Origin: Mya arenaria
Lineage: Eukaryota; Mollusca; Bivalvia; Myida; Myidae
Direction of reading: 5' to 3'
Length of the DNA stretch: 64,000 nucleotides
Assembly: GCF_026914265.1 (NCBI RefSeq)
Contig: NC_069138.1
Location: 29,017,262 to 29,081,261, forward strand
Position 1 is the stretch's first letter. Each line of letters starts with the position of its first letter. This document shows positions 12,201 through 24,415 of this stretch, in pieces. Made by a program: the position numbers and the translations under genes. Under the pieces are notes generated by a model that saw nothing but the letters and a program-made list of their open reading frames with translations, did not search any database and was not told the origin of the DNA.

Positions 12201-15200
12201 TTACAAGTTGTAGCATGTCGAAATCCTTTAAGTGCTGTAAGTGCTTTGATTTTAATTATAAGATATGCATTAAGTAATGGTAAATTGTTGACAGTAAAAC
12301 GTCGTCAAGCGAGAGCCGATATAGGCTATTTAAAACAAAGAAAATATGTTTATGGATGAATTACAAACACAAAAAACTGATAATAGGATAAATTGAAATA
12401 TTATAATTTCATTTAAAATATTTTGATTTGACATTTTACGCCAAATGAGAAGTTCAGAAGTTTAGTAGGTGTAGAAATTTGAAATTGGACCCCAAACAGC
12501 CTATCGCAAAGCTAAGAGCGTTATGTAAAAACTACTATATATTAAGAGAACTTGAATTATTACTGAAACAATTTGAAATGTCTTACGCTTGCCATTATTG
12601 CTTGAATTCATTTTTCAATTTATTTGATAAACACTCGAAAGGCAGTCCATCTAAATAAACGTCGAATAAAAGTACTTCAAAGGGATTGATAACTCTTCAT
12701 TTTATTACGTTTAATTAACTGAAATAATATAATTTATGATTTTATCTCTAGAGTGCTAAATACCTCTGTGATTTAATTACTCTTTTCTGATTTAAATCAA
12801 AATACACAGACACACGATTGCCTATGATTTAGGTCATTGTTTTCCTACTCAGCGACGTCACTCGTCTGTCTTGAACGACATTCAATCCGGCATTAGCCTT
12901 TCTGATGTTTAGACTATTTATATTTATATTATTGGTTAAGATGAATTAAATGACGTGCTATTGTAAGATGACGCTATGTTTATAGTGAGAATGTAACCCA
13001 ACCTCACTTGCATATCAAATAGTCCTTTTTCTCCGTATACTATGTCAACAGTATCAAACGAGTCTATGACGCGAATATTGGTTTTGAGTTTTTGTTGACC
13101 GCCTTATAATCTAAGTACTCCTTAAAACCCTCGTTGATACAGCGAACCAGTTGAGATGGAAGGGTGGTCATAACACCTTGTACCATGGTAGTTAGTGGGT
13201 ATATTTATCTTCAATTACTAGTAAAAAATGAAGGTCCCAGTAAAGCACGTTTTTTCCCTTTTAATACCATTTCTTCTCTTTTAGGTTATGTGGCCGCTTT
13301 AAACAGTGTCCAACTAGAGGTATGTATTATATCATATATTTATAAAAGTTAATGTATAGTGTTAATAGTTCGTGTATTTACGGTAAAGATTTATCTACAG
13401 CGACGAATCAGTTTAATTTGTTTTTATTTAGATAAACTGCTGTTCTTGCAAAATCAGCCATTATGTTGATTCGATATAGTTATTATTGAAACTTATTTTC
13501 AACTTTCTATAACCTCAGTAAAGAGATAAAATATCTTTAGACTTCATCAATGGGTTTTTAACTAATAGCAGCGTGGCAGTTAAAAAAACGCCAAAATATC
13601 GCTTATATGTTATCTGTGCACAATCATATGCTTTTTGTTTCTTTTGATCATTAAAATGAAATAAGTTAAACATAATAATATATTCAATTTTTATTTTTGC
13701 TTCAACCCATATTGTACCCCTTGAAAAATGTTCTCCCAAACGACAGTTGGCAAGAAAACACTCATATACGTGATATAAATGTTCTCAGAGACTATACGCT
13801 GCCAACTTGACAGAGGTAGCACGTGAAAACGAGCACCGCCTTAGCCATGTCCAACATGTGTGTCGCAATAGACGAGAGATTCGAGAGGCCTTTTCAATCG
13901 GTGAGATGTGGGCGTCCCCGCGCCATTCAATTGCCTTTTGTGTTGTCCCAAAGGTTGGATGCACCTATTGGAAGCGTATATTTCGGTATGTTAACACTGG
14001 TAAATATATATTACAGGTAGAAGGTTGCAGTTTATATCATATCTGACTTTCTTTACTAACATACATGACAGCAAGCCTTCAAACATTATGATTTTCAAAA
14101 TGAAGTTTAGCGGCCCTAAAAAACACGATTGTGACCGGTCACTATTTTTTGTAAGTCCCGCTGAAGACTTGCTGGGTATAACCGCTTAGAAGACTTTTTA
14201 CATGGCAGATATTTAAAAAGAACCACTCTAAACTGTGCTGTCGTCCTAATAAAAATGCGTGTTTTACAGAATAAGATGCCTTTCCATGTAGAACAAATCT
14301 TTATATTTTAGTGTGGAACTATTTAATAACTAGAACAGACCACTTTAGACCTTCTGATATTATAGTGACCTTCCAAAAGTCAGGCCATAAACATTGAATT
14401 AACCTCAGACTTCCGCCTTAGTAGTTTGTACTGTTTTCAAATGGTGTTTTGTTCCAAAAAAACACATAGTTATTGTAACAAGCGAGTTCCATGCATATTT
14501 TATCTTAACTTTTATTTTATTTTATTTCACAAATTTTGCACCGTTGATACTGCACTAAGCAAGTATCACAGTAAAATCGTGCACGGTTGAAGATTACCCG
14601 TGTGACGTCAATCGAAAATTAATCTCTAAATAGCAATATTGATAAAGACTGCAAGTGCAGACATTGTATATATTTTAGGAAAAGAATAGGACGCTTTGCA
14701 ATAGAACGTGCTTTTGAATTATGAATAACAAAACAAAATTCCCCTAAACCTCAAGATTTATCCGCTTGCAAATTCGGGCCGGCTATTTAATTTAGTTCGT
14801 ATATCACAATCTATACTTCAAACAATTAAGCGTCTCCATGATGGTCGGGTAATCTCTGCTTATGTGCCAAATCTGTGTTGTAAATTGCCATTGAGGCACA
14901 ATTTACCCATTCATTTGATACCGTCCTTACCTCACATGATGCTAATAAATTAAGCTCATAAGCACCGACAAGAGAACGTATATCTCTTTTCAAATATTGA
15001 GTTTACATTGTACCTTAAAATGAATTAACTGATTATACAGTGTAGTCATTTACAAAAATAGGGGACTTTGTTTCTGAACTGTTAAACATATAGTTGAATC
15101 AGTGCATCGCATTTATTTTATTCGGTATGAATTATCATTGGAGCTACGCTAAGGACACAGACGGTTATAAGTATATATATATAAGTCTAAGCCGGACAAG

Positions 15201-17394
15201 TGGGTTCCCTCCCGGTTCTACGATCCCCCAACAACACAAGACAACCTTCACGTGTAACATCGTGCCGACGAGAGTGACAAATATATTATTGTTATAACTA
15301 GTTTCACCATCGTTGTAAAATAAATAAGTTAACATCTAAGTTTATTCCCGGTGTGGATAGAAATATCGCCCAGAGAGCACATGTGGTAGCCGGTAACGCA
15401 GCTTGCTCGAGGGTGGGATCCATGCAAAAAAACATATAATCTTGCATATCTTTATGCACCAGTGAATTGTAACCACGCCCCCATGTCCGGGGAATAGCGG
15501 GGACTTTGACTTTCAGTCCAGCCAAGCCTGTGTAAAATCCCCGTTCTGCTGGTAAAATCCCCGCCAAATGTCCCCCGCACCCCAGGGACTCAAAGGAAGG
15601 CCCATTCCCGGCTATTTTTGGCGCAAAGACAAAACCACCGCATTCACCCTGAAATGTAAAAACACGGCCCATTTCCCCGGCTATCCCCGGTATACCCCGG
15701 ACCTGGGGGGGGGGGGGGGTCGTAGTTACAATTGGCTGGTGCATTAGCTTTAACAATTGTACTTTAAACACATGTTTGTGTTACATTTCACCGTAAACGC
15801 GGGTGTCGTTGTTTACTGATGTCATGGCGCATTTGATGTGAAATCAAAGTTGAAATAAGTTTATAAGGAGAGCGCATATTTACAGATTTTCATGAATTTT
15901 GTAATTATTTTTATTATTTTTATTTATATTTTTATTATTTTAATATTTTTTTTGCCTTTTTTTCATATACAATAATTAAAGTATTTATACATATTTTTAA
16001 ATCAGCACCTTATTGCGGTTGACATGGGGTTTAATGAATAAGATATATCGTGTTTTTCCGGTCCAGATCGAAACATCCAACCCGATGGCACACGCTTAGG
16101 CCGGCGTGTCCTAGGATCGGATTGTCGATTCGGATCGGAAACGAATATTGATATTTTTTTCCTATATAACTTACATATATTATCGATTTTTGAAAAAAAA
16201 ATCTGACGAAGAAAAATCACTGATGTGAACAAAATCTCGTTCAGTGTGTTACCACGTATTCGTCTCGACCTGCGGTCTCGGTGGATACGCGTTTAAACAC
16301 CTAACTCGGTGTGATACAGGTCACCAGAAAATCGTCCTATGATAATATCCCCTGTAATTGTCTTCAAGACGAAGTGTCATACGGACGATGGTATTTTCCT
16401 TGCATATTTATCATGCGTATATATTAAACTGGAATATCGTATTTTTTGCAGATTTATTGAGAAGGACTACTCAGATGCAGGGGTAAACGCTCCGAGTGAT
16501 ATTGACAGAATAAGCGTCCATTATGATAAGTTATCGTCCGTTGTCAGAGTAGACCTAAGGAACCCTGGAGATGAAAACAATATAGTCCCTGCTTTGAAAT
16601 TCATGTATACACGAGATCCATATGAGCGAATTTGGTCTGCTTATTTAGATAAATATTTCTTGCCGGATTTCTGGCACAGGGCCAAGGGAGTTGCCAAAGC
16701 ATTGCGACCTAATGTAACTTCGACGTCACTAAAATGCGGAAATGACGTCACTTTTGCAGAACTGCTAGAATACATTGTCAACAACAGACATTTTACTGAC
16801 AGCGAAAGACGTGTGAATGAACATTTTCAGCCGACGGTGTTTAGTTGCAACCCTTGCAAATATCCATTTGACATTATCGGTAAAGCAGAAACCTTTGCAA
16901 AGGACGAGGGTTTGATTCTCGCTAGTGCATGGTTGCTAGGTAAGGTTAGTGAACGTAAACATAGCGACCGAGTATTGACAGAAGTTAATTCTTTGGTTGA
17001 CTATAACCTTGATATCAAAGACAAGCTAAATGTGTATAACAACATGGCAGACGAATGTTTCAGCTTTATTGACGTCAGCAGACGGCTGTGGAAAGTATTT
17101 CAGTTTAATGGCTACATCGGAGATGAAGTTCACTTTCCAGACAAGAAGTTTGATGGCTTACAAGATAAAGACGCGTACAAGAAGAAACTGAAAGAAATCA
17201 TTTTTGAACTACGGAAGAAGGCCGAAACAGATACTCTAAACAAGTGGAAATTGCAGAGAAAGAACTCCGTGCAGGAAGCATTTAGAACATTGCCTGCAAC
17301 TCTAATCGCAAATTTTACGACAATGTTTTCCTACGACTTTGAGCTATATCAATATGAGAAACATCCCGACTGGCTTCATAGAAACCATGTTTGA
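9300..17394 (+). CDS. Carbohydrate sulfotransferase, HNK-1ST/CHST8-14 type (gene A)
   Basis: Likely transfers sulfate from PAPS to a glycan in the Golgi. Proposed exons: 9300-9321, 9994-10167, 13285-13319, 13789-13985, 16452-17394. All junctions are GT-AG and phases match, giving 456 aa. The protein has a short cytosolic tail and a type II membrane anchor at about residues 29-48. The 5'-phosphosulfate loop VPKVGCTYWKR is at 130-140 and the 3'-phosphate motif YTRDPYERIWSAYLDKY at 195-211. The family's HFQP...CNPC...DIIGKAET core follows in exon 5. Exon 1 (22 bp) is supported by an exact counterpart in gene B. A simpler start at the ATG at 10023 would give 439 aa. Intron 4 holds a SINE tail and a Harbinger-like MITE. 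Gene B lies about 10 kb downstream in the same orientation. The family call rests on motif recognition; the substrate is unknown. Confidence 0.88.
9710..9726 (+). promoter_or_regulatory. Conserved CACGTG element in intron 1 of gene A
   Basis: The sequence gtcacgtggtctaga surrounds an E-box CACGTG at 9715-9720. The matching intron of gene B has gtcacgtggtccaga with CACGTG at 28237-28242. Both copies are preceded by a similar gacaatg(g/a)attgg phrase, while most of the two introns has diverged. Palindromic CACGTG is the usual site of bHLH-zip factors (USF, MITF, Myc). That this copy is bound is inference. Confidence 0.4.
10475..10765 (-). mobile_element. MITE family 1 copy, degraded, inverted
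   Basis: Interior phrases of the family are present in reverse orientation (cttaaagcgttagtaacgct, then cagtcttatatcactggttt), ending in a damaged terminus, acggtcaatctgttaggttg. It lies in intron 2 of gene A. Confidence 0.65.
10885..13284. other. Intron 2 of gene A, remainder
   Basis: Includes a run of 14 G at about 10902-10915 and otherwise AT-rich unrecognised sequence. No additional exon with paired splice signals and paralogue support was found before the 35-bp exon at 13285. Confidence 0.4.
15183..15322 (+). mobile_element. SINE tail, 5'-truncated
   Basis: From gccggacaagtgggttc through caccatcgttgtaaaata, this matches the 3' two thirds of the full SINE at 31265-31500, with small indels. 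The tRNA-derived head is absent, as expected for a truncated retrotransposed copy. It sits in intron 4 of gene A. Confidence 0.7.
15455..15743. mobile_element. PIF/Harbinger-like MITE with TTA target duplication
   Basis: A 289-bp GC-rich element. Its left end is TGCACCAGTGAATTGTAACC and its right end is the imperfect complement, ending caattggctggtgca. A direct TTA (15452-15454 and 15744-15746) flanks it. A 3-bp TTA/TAA duplication is typical of PIF/Harbinger elements. Inside are repeated ccccgg phrases in both orientations and a C/G run. An antisense open frame across it is a by-product of GC-rich repeat sequence. Confidence 0.65.
15880..16451. other. Intron 4 of gene A, distal part
   Basis: T-rich low-complexity sequence at 15895-15965, then GC-richer unrecognised sequence around 16050-16330, then the acceptor tattttttgcag before exon 5 at 16452. 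No further exon seen. Confidence 0.4.
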
Positions 17395-17410
17395 TGTGTT
17401 TTTGTCTCCA

Positions 17411-17416
17411 AATAAA
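17411..17416 (+). promoter_or_regulatory. Polyadenylation signal of gene A
   Basis: AATAAA 16 bp after the TGA of sulfotransferase A. It is the first such signal downstream of the stop and implies a very short 3' UTR. Confidence 0.5.
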
Positions 17417-18692
17417 ATGATTAATACTGCGTTATACAGAACATATTAAAACAAATGTTGATTGCCGATGACTCCTTTTTCGATGACTGTTCAAAGGCGG
17501 GACCCCCACTTTTATTGCTAAAATTAGTTTCTAGTTATGGTATGTCAGTGATTATGTACGTGTTGTTGGTATGTCCTTAAGTGTCTGCTAAGCCATAGCC
17601 TTGTGCCTTTTAACAGGGCCTTTGCTTATCGTTTGGCTACTGGGTTTCCATTGTCATATTATGTAATACTATTACCCTGATTTGTGCGTGATGTGAATGC
17701 ATTGTTAATTGTTGCACATACTACAGAACTACAGTATATTTTGAACATGCTTATTTGCTCGTCATTTTTTTTTACACTTTTGAACAATGAAGGTGTCGTT
17801 TTGGAAAACCGTGGTTTCAAATTATACAACATAAGATGCTATTTAGATATTTGGTTTGGCTTTATACAGAGTTTTGCAATGAATAAAATGATAGATTTAG
17901 TAATATCGCCGAAATAATCCTTTGTAGTCTTGTACGCTGGTTGAGGACCGTCCATTGTACGAATTGGTCGCCATGGTATTTCGGTAGTGGTACTTCCGGT
18001 TGCGAAGACGTCGAAATAGTAAATTAAGTAAATAGATGAAAATGACAATTATTTAGTGATTTTTTTCGATTAATAAGTTTTAAGCGCAATAGGTTTCTTG
18101 CTCGCCGCCGGAAGATTAGCCTTTGATCTTAATTTGAAGATTAAAAACAATAAATGTTTTATTCCTCCATATATGTGACGAGCTGATACATACATGTCAA
18201 ACATTGTATTAGAAGCAATATATATGAACAATTTCAAAAATAATTCAAACAAGTTATATTACAATTTGTATTCCTGGGGCCCGCCTCAAAATGGATTTGA
18301 ATCATTTACTTTTATCATCTTAAATCTTTATTAATGGCACACATGGCAACAAATTACTTTGTGTTTATTTTTAACACTGGCTAGAGTTAAATTCACTGAT
18401 ATGTATCAGAATAATTAAACTATGACGATACCATATTTTCAACCTACGACTAAAATCGAGTAAGATCTTCTTTTGAAACAGCCCCCTGATAGTGGAAACG
18501 AAATACTAGAATAACTCGGATATAACTGGAATATTTAAATATTATATGGGTACCACCAATAAGAAAATAGCCTAGGCTACGAAAATACTAGATTTTATCG
18601 AATGGGGATCTTTCAAAATTCATATCAACAGTAGAACACTATTACAATGTTTATATGGCTGACTTGTCGTGTTTGCATTATAATGTTATTAT
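17417..18692. other. Intergenic, nothing firm
   Basis: About 17540-17660 resembles the dispersed repeat also seen near 6950, 19560 and 36370 (gtgccttttaacagggcc, then ggctactgggtttcc). The remainder is unrecognised AT-rich sequence with no supported exon. Confidence 0.4.
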
Positions 18693-18800
18693 TTAGGTGA
18701 TTTCATATTGGCCCAGTTATTAGTCCGAGGTTAGTTGTATTGGCTCAAGCAAATACTGCTGAGCGAGAACAGATAACTCGGCCAATATGAAATCATCTAA
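18693..18800. mobile_element. Short hairpin MITE (about 108 bp)
   Basis: The left arm taggtgatttcatattggcc is mirrored by ggccaatatgaaatcatcta on the right, and the similarity continues inward (agttat / ataact). The arms are about 26 bp and the loop about 55 bp. The size and symmetry fit a tiny non-autonomous inverted-repeat element. No target duplication can be fixed. Confidence 0.55.
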
Positions 18801-20639
18801 TTAATAAGTACTTTATTAATTAACTATTACTTATTTCACGACATTTTGGTTAAAAACATTCTAATAACTTACCTTAAGATTATATATATGCTTTTTTATC
18901 GCGTATACATTCATGGTGTACGGGACTTTGCAGATTTTGACCTGCATCCTTTAAGTGACTTTGCACACACTTATTAATAAAGCACTGTACAGCATAATGA
19001 AGCATGTCTTTTCGGATTTATTTCGTAAATCGTTTGCCAAAAGTTCAAACATTTGACATTTCCGCGGCAATCTTGTCGGTTTTCAAAAAGATAATTATCG
19101 TAAAATCCACCAAAAGGTTAAATACAACTATAATATCAAACAAAGTGGTTAAAGTATTTTATAGTAAGTTCAAATATGTTTTTAACGTGTCACACACATT
19201 TGAAAACAGTCGGTAACACGAAAAAAAAACAAAAAACGTGTGCCTTTTAAAATAGTTTTACAGCATATTTCTCATGTAATAGCGAGTTTCGACAGCCAAT
19301 ATAAAAAGGTCCATTTCTCTAATCCTGTATTTGGCGAGTTTTGTAGCCAATTAAAACAGCGGAAACTCAAATTGGCCGACTTCGATAATGGGCTAGTTTT
19401 GGCATATAATGTAGCCAACTGTACTACGATTTTCACCGTATCGCGTCAAATACGTGATAGCTGATTAATAAATATCAATATATACATGATGCGGTAATAT
19501 AATTCCCTTCATTTAACGGTAAGGCATTTTGATGACGGCAATGTTTGTTTGTATTTGTGTATGTGGCTAAGTTTTTGGTGTTTGTGATGTTAATATGCTC
19601 GTGTCTAAATTTCAGTGTCATTTATGTCCATGCCTTGAACCCATAAACAGGGTTATTTTTTGAAATTTCGAAAACTGGGCTTGACCATGTATCTTTCATT
19701 GTATCATTCCAATTCATTATACACTATTCTGGAATGAATGAATAACCTCTGAATAATAATAGCAACAACAAAATACAAATTCGTGTTTTACATTTAAACT
19801 TATGGTCATACACCATTGACGCCACGGTATTAATCAGTTATTAATAACGAGTAATCCGATTAGCTACATCAATCTTAGATCCAAATAAAATCAATGTTGA
19901 ATACCAGCCAATATTAATCACTCTAGACATTCATTATGTAAAGTCGATCGTCAAGACTTTTTTACACCTAGAAGAAACGAGTCAAATTTCCGTGAAACTA
20001 TGACAATTGTCGCACTGTTTAATAACAGTGAAAACAATTAAAAAGAGGTGCGGCGAAGGTTCCGAATAATTTTGATAGTCTTCTCGAGTTATTTTTGTTT
20101 GCATATCACGCTGTTTAATTAATGAAAGCTGAAATTTTTGACTTTGTCAGATGTTTGTCATTCCTATTTGATTTAATATTGTTTTAATTTGATAAGCACC
20201 ATTTTTGCTTCAATATAGGATACCCTGATATTGTTGTCAGCGTCAGTCTTCAGAAACGTATATTCATTCATCAATAGCGCATTATTTGTTTTAATGAAAT
20301 TAATCCAGTATTTTATCATATTAATTTGCCTAGCTATTATCAATGGGAATCGGCCAAGTTCACCGTATACTCCATCTATATATTTTTGATACTTATAATA
20401 TTTCGAAGAAATCTAGAGTGAATTAATTCTTAATTCTTAGATTCGTGGTTTCACAAAACCTCTGCACTATATTATTGGTGAAACAAAACTTTCAAATAGT
20501 TTACATTTATCAGTTGAATGTAACTGAATTTAATTGAGGACGATAAACAAGTTATGGAGTGCATATACTATGAAGCATGCTGCGCTAGTCGTTTCTATGT
20601 TTGAAACCTATTGCCAATTTTGAAGAAGTGGTATTAGTA
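18801..20639. other. Intergenic, AT-rich
   Basis: Two short + strand open frames (19004-19216 and 19240-19464) have no recognisable domain and no splice or paralogue support. About 19560-19690 resembles the dispersed repeat noted near 6950. Nothing else is recognisable. Confidence 0.4.
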
Positions 20640-21291
20640 TAACAGAGTAGTAATTCATAGCTTGTAATACGCCCGTTTTCAAATATCATGACTTTTGTTT
20701 TGGTACTATCTATTTTCAATCCCTAGTCATTGCAAAAGTACCATCTACATCAGAGTTAATATTAATTATAATGTCGTTCACAAAAAACACACACAAAAAA
20801 CGTTAGACTAGAACTTGGATCTCCTTGTTTAACACCGTTATTTGATTCAAAATCCCGTGATGTGTTTGAATATACCGTACACAAAGCGTCTTCACATTTT
20901 TGAAGCCACGTTTCGTTAAGTATTTCCTGCCATATATGCTACCTTTATATTTTATCGAAGCATTTCTCGTAATCTAAAAACGCATAATACAATTTCTTCT
21001 TCAAGTTATTTGTTTAAGTGTTTTAGAAGAAAATGACTGTAAAATGAAAGTAAAATCAACTTTAGACTTTGCCTTTTGAATACCAAACTGATTCGTTATG
21101 ATTTTTTCATGTTCTATTGACCATTCTGTAAGCATATTTAATAGTTCCTGTGAATATATTTTTTCTATAACATTTAAGAGAGTAATTCCTCTGAATTCTT
21201 AGGATCCTCTAAGCCCCCCACAGATTGAAGATTGGTACAATTATACCCAGTCCCCATAGATTTGGAAATTTGCCGTTATAAAATAAAGAAA

Positions 21292-21632
21292 GGCCTAAAA
21301 AAATATGTCCGTTTCGGGTAACCCGACCCTACCTATAAAAATGCGCCGACCCTATCTATTTTTTTCCGTTTCTGAGCAAAAAAAAATCCGTTAGCGAATA
21401 GAAGGTTACGAAGGGCGTATAAATGCAGATTTTAATCAGAATTATTGTTTATATGATAAAACAGTCAGGCAATGACAGTAATGTAGGAAAGACTGCCATG
21501 TGCAAGAAAACACTCTGAACTTACGACAGATTTTAAAAAAAATTAATAAAAAATCAAACAAAAACCCTACCTACCCTACCTAGAAATTTTGGGGAGGTTA
21601 CCCTAAACAAACAATTTATTTTTTTGGCCTAA
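21292..21632. mobile_element. MITE-like element with aggcc...ggcct ends
   Basis: The left end aggcctaaaaaaatatgtcc is mirrored by a right end reading aatttatttttttggccta. Inner phrases ggtaacccgaccctacct and ctaccctacctag are also mirrored. It lies inside the antisense LINE relic. Similar ggtagggtcgg phrases occur near 6015 and 50283, so the family is dispersed. Mobility is inferred only from the inverted ends. Confidence 0.5.
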
Positions 21633-22662
21633 TAAACAGTTTGAGTATGAATCCAGATGTTTGATCGAACACATGTTTAAAAAATCTGCGAATAAGTTAT
21701 ATTTGCCCAAGCTTTTGTTATTATCTATTGAAAAAAAAGAAACTGCGTGTTTAAATGCATTGTTTTTGACATTAATGTCCAATTCGTTGTCATAATTATA
21801 AATCTGATCATGTGTATCATTGTTAGCACATGTATATTGTTAAGTATCATATACTGTCTCAAAGTGAGTGTATAAGTCGTCATTACTCAGATTTTCGTCA
21901 TCGTTTGAACTGCTGTGTCCAATAATTGTCTTTGTTTTTTGTTACTAAGTAACGTGGTTATAATGCATTTTTTCTCTTGTTTTAATATTTTTCCTTTTCT
22001 CTTCGCCTTACTCGGTTGAAGCTAGATTTTGTTTGACCTAAAAATGTTACATATTTTTATTTAATTTATTTTTACAAACACATTTGTTGCATCCGTATTT
22101 AGTTTTCTAGTGCTGTAACATTGTTCGTTAAACCATTTTGGTTGCATGATTAGTTTTGTTCCTGTCAAACTTTCGATGCGTTTTACCGAAATAAAATCAT
22201 TAGACAATGAGTTTTCTTGCAACAGCTCAGTAAATTGTACAACATTATAATTCAATTTTTTATCTGGAGTGTAATTTTCAATACGCTCTTTAAGAGTTTG
22301 CATATGTTCAACATGGTCACTATTTCAAAGAAGATCGTGAACAACTTTTATACTTGATTCATCCTATTTAATACATTGTTCGGTATTTTTAGCATTTGTC
22401 GCGGGCTGTTGGTAGATGTAACGTTGTCAATGTATTTTAATTCCATTATGATCCGAGAATTCATTCGGTTCTAATACTTTAAAGTCACTTTTGTATCTAA
22501 AATCATGTTAATCTTATAGCATGTAGTCCTCTGTGCTCGAGCCGTTTAATGAATACAATGTTATGTCTCGATATCATCGTACAACCGACAATAACCAATA
22601 AAAAGCGAGGTAGATTAACGAAGTTCGATCAAGCGTTGTTTGTGCGAATCGATCACTTCATC

Positions 22663-23084
22663 CCGTTTGTTTATTTGAGTTTATCAAGGTCTGCCCGCGC
22701 CCATTGGCTGCATGATGGATTGACCCCGCCGTGACGCCATCACGACTTAAATTGGGTTTAATTGCCACAAGTGACATGAGATTGAAGTGACAGCAATTCG
22801 CAGTCAAATCCAGACATTGGAAGACTTGAAGAAACAGAGTGAGATACAATAGATCCGGGTGCGATACCCTAGCTCTTTGCGAAGAGACCTCTTGGTTCTT
22901 TAAAGTGCTCGGTGTAAAGCACCGATGCACAGGATACAACTTTCCTGGGTTGAACCAGTACTGAGTACACCACTTTTCCAAGCACTACCCCTTAAATGCC
23001 GAGCGCTAGGCAAGGGAGCTACTTGTACCAGCTTTTAACGTCTTTCGGTATGAAGCGGCCCCACGACCCCCCGCTCCGTAGGCG
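22663..23084 (-). mobile_element. 422-bp short retroelement with 12-bp target duplication
   Basis: Perfect direct repeats GATCACTTCATC flank it at 22651-22662 and 23085-23096. It is far richer in GC than its surroundings. On the minus strand it runs from a GC-rich head (cgcctacggagcgggggg) to an A-rich 3' end (aaactcaaataaacaaacgg), the polarity expected of a SINE-like retroposon. It has no open reading frame of note. A tRNA A/B-box head is not evident, so the SINE class is uncertain. Confidence 0.75.
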
Positions 23085-23600
23085 GATCACTTCATCACCT
23101 ATTGGCAAGTGGTATTATATCAACAATATTTGACATATAGCTTCCATCGTTATCAATGCCAAAACAAATATGTCGGATAAACCTGCGGTCCTGAGTTCAT
23201 ATCATCTGAAATAAATAGTTTGCCAAGAGCAGATTTAAAGCTTTCAAGATCAGATTCAATAGTATTGAACACAAATGTATCATTTTAGTTTAAAGCGGTG
23301 GAACCTTGTGGTAAAATATATGTGCTACAGAAGTATTATCATGATCAAACTTATACAATGAACTGCATAAGTTAACCCATATTTTACCGCATTAATATTT
23401 CTTAACAATGTGTATTATATTCTTTAAAGTCTTTATTAATAATATAGTAAATTGAAATACCACTACTATATCGTCCTTTTCTTGTAGCTTTTGATTTATT
23501 ACTTTTTAAATTAATGGTCACTTTGATATCATATAGTGTCTATATTAATTTTGTTGTTGTTGGATAACCAAGTTTCTGATAGAAAAAACGCCATTAGCTA

Positions 23601-24188
23601 AATGATATATTAACCTCGTTTCCACAAAACACCCTACGCTCGGGATCAACCTATCTTACGCTCTCGGCCATGCCATGGAAGATACTTATAATCTGAGGTG
23701 GGGGAAAGAACGATGTGCATTGTGATCAGTAATACCTTCACATGTATGGTCTCGAAAAAGCGCAGCTTTCTACACAAGGGAAATAACCGAAGAGTGTGAC
23801 CAAGTCCGTTCGGTTCACAGTTGATCTCCCTTTGGCAAATATGTAATATTATTAAAAAACACTTTCAAATAATAAAAAGTTTTTTTTTCATAAGTGAAAG
23901 CAGTATAACAAACCATAGTTTTACAGACATCCAAATAAATACATTCTGGAGGAATTGTTTAATAAGAATAACAAGGTATATTTTACGGATAGGTGTTAAA
24001 TAGCAGATGTTATTATAAAACAGAACCGTTGAACATGTGTTTTAAATGATGTATGTTGTGAAAGTTTATATTCTTAAATACTTAAGTTAATGCATTTATT
24101 TTCTCTATTGCATAAACCATAATTATTGTTCGGAATTAACATTGCTTATAAGCGACTCTCCAATTGTATATAATATTATTTATGTATC
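23601..24188. other. Non-coding, nothing recognised
   Basis: A moderately GC-rich patch at about 23610-23820 without a recognisable family, followed by AT-rich sequence. Confidence 0.35.
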
Positions 24189-24415
24189 TTAAAGCTGCAC
24201 TCACACAGATTGATCGTTTTGATAACTGTTTTATTATTTGCATGGAATGAGCCAATTTCGACGTCAATGCCTGGATGAAAAATGATATTTTATAGCTAGA
24301 TGCGTTACTAACGATTTCAGAAAACGTTTTCGGCATAAAACGTCAATTTTGGAACGTAAATATGAAAACTGCGATTTGATTTTTTTTTGTCGGCAGCCTT
24401 ATATCACTCGAAATG
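24189..24415 (+). mobile_element. MITE family 1 copy, rearranged fragment
   Basis: Begins ttaaagctgcactcacacag, a normal left end. It then switches near 24320 to interior phrases in the opposite orientation (cataaaacgtcaattttgga, then gtcggcagccttatatcact). This suggests an internal deletion/inversion or two abutting opposite copies. Confidence 0.65.

Larger units (their letters stand above)
20640..23600 (-). mobile_element. Decayed LINE, antisense, with nested insertions
   Basis: Minus-strand pieces in order, from high to low coordinates: endonuclease-region remnants at about 23100-23580, a spacer piece near 22500, a linker open frame at 22061-22303 (containing LIMQPKWFNEQCYSTRKLN), an RT palm piece YAFLDYEKCFDKI at about 20955-21000, then NGVKQGDPSSSLTFF at about 20795-20840. 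The frame is broken many times. A 422-bp short retroelement interrupts it at 22663-23084 and a MITE-like element at 21292-21632. It is the best preserved of the three antisense relics but is clearly dead. Confidence 0.75.

Noticed and set aside
15304..15771. 155-codon antisense frame, glycine/proline-rich
   Set aside because: It lies across a GC-rich MITE with inverted ends and part of a SINE tail; the frame is incidental.
19004..19464. Two adjacent 70-codon frames as a possible small gene
   Set aside because: No shared splice signals, no recognisable domain, no codon or paralogue evidence; expected by chance in AT-rich DNA.
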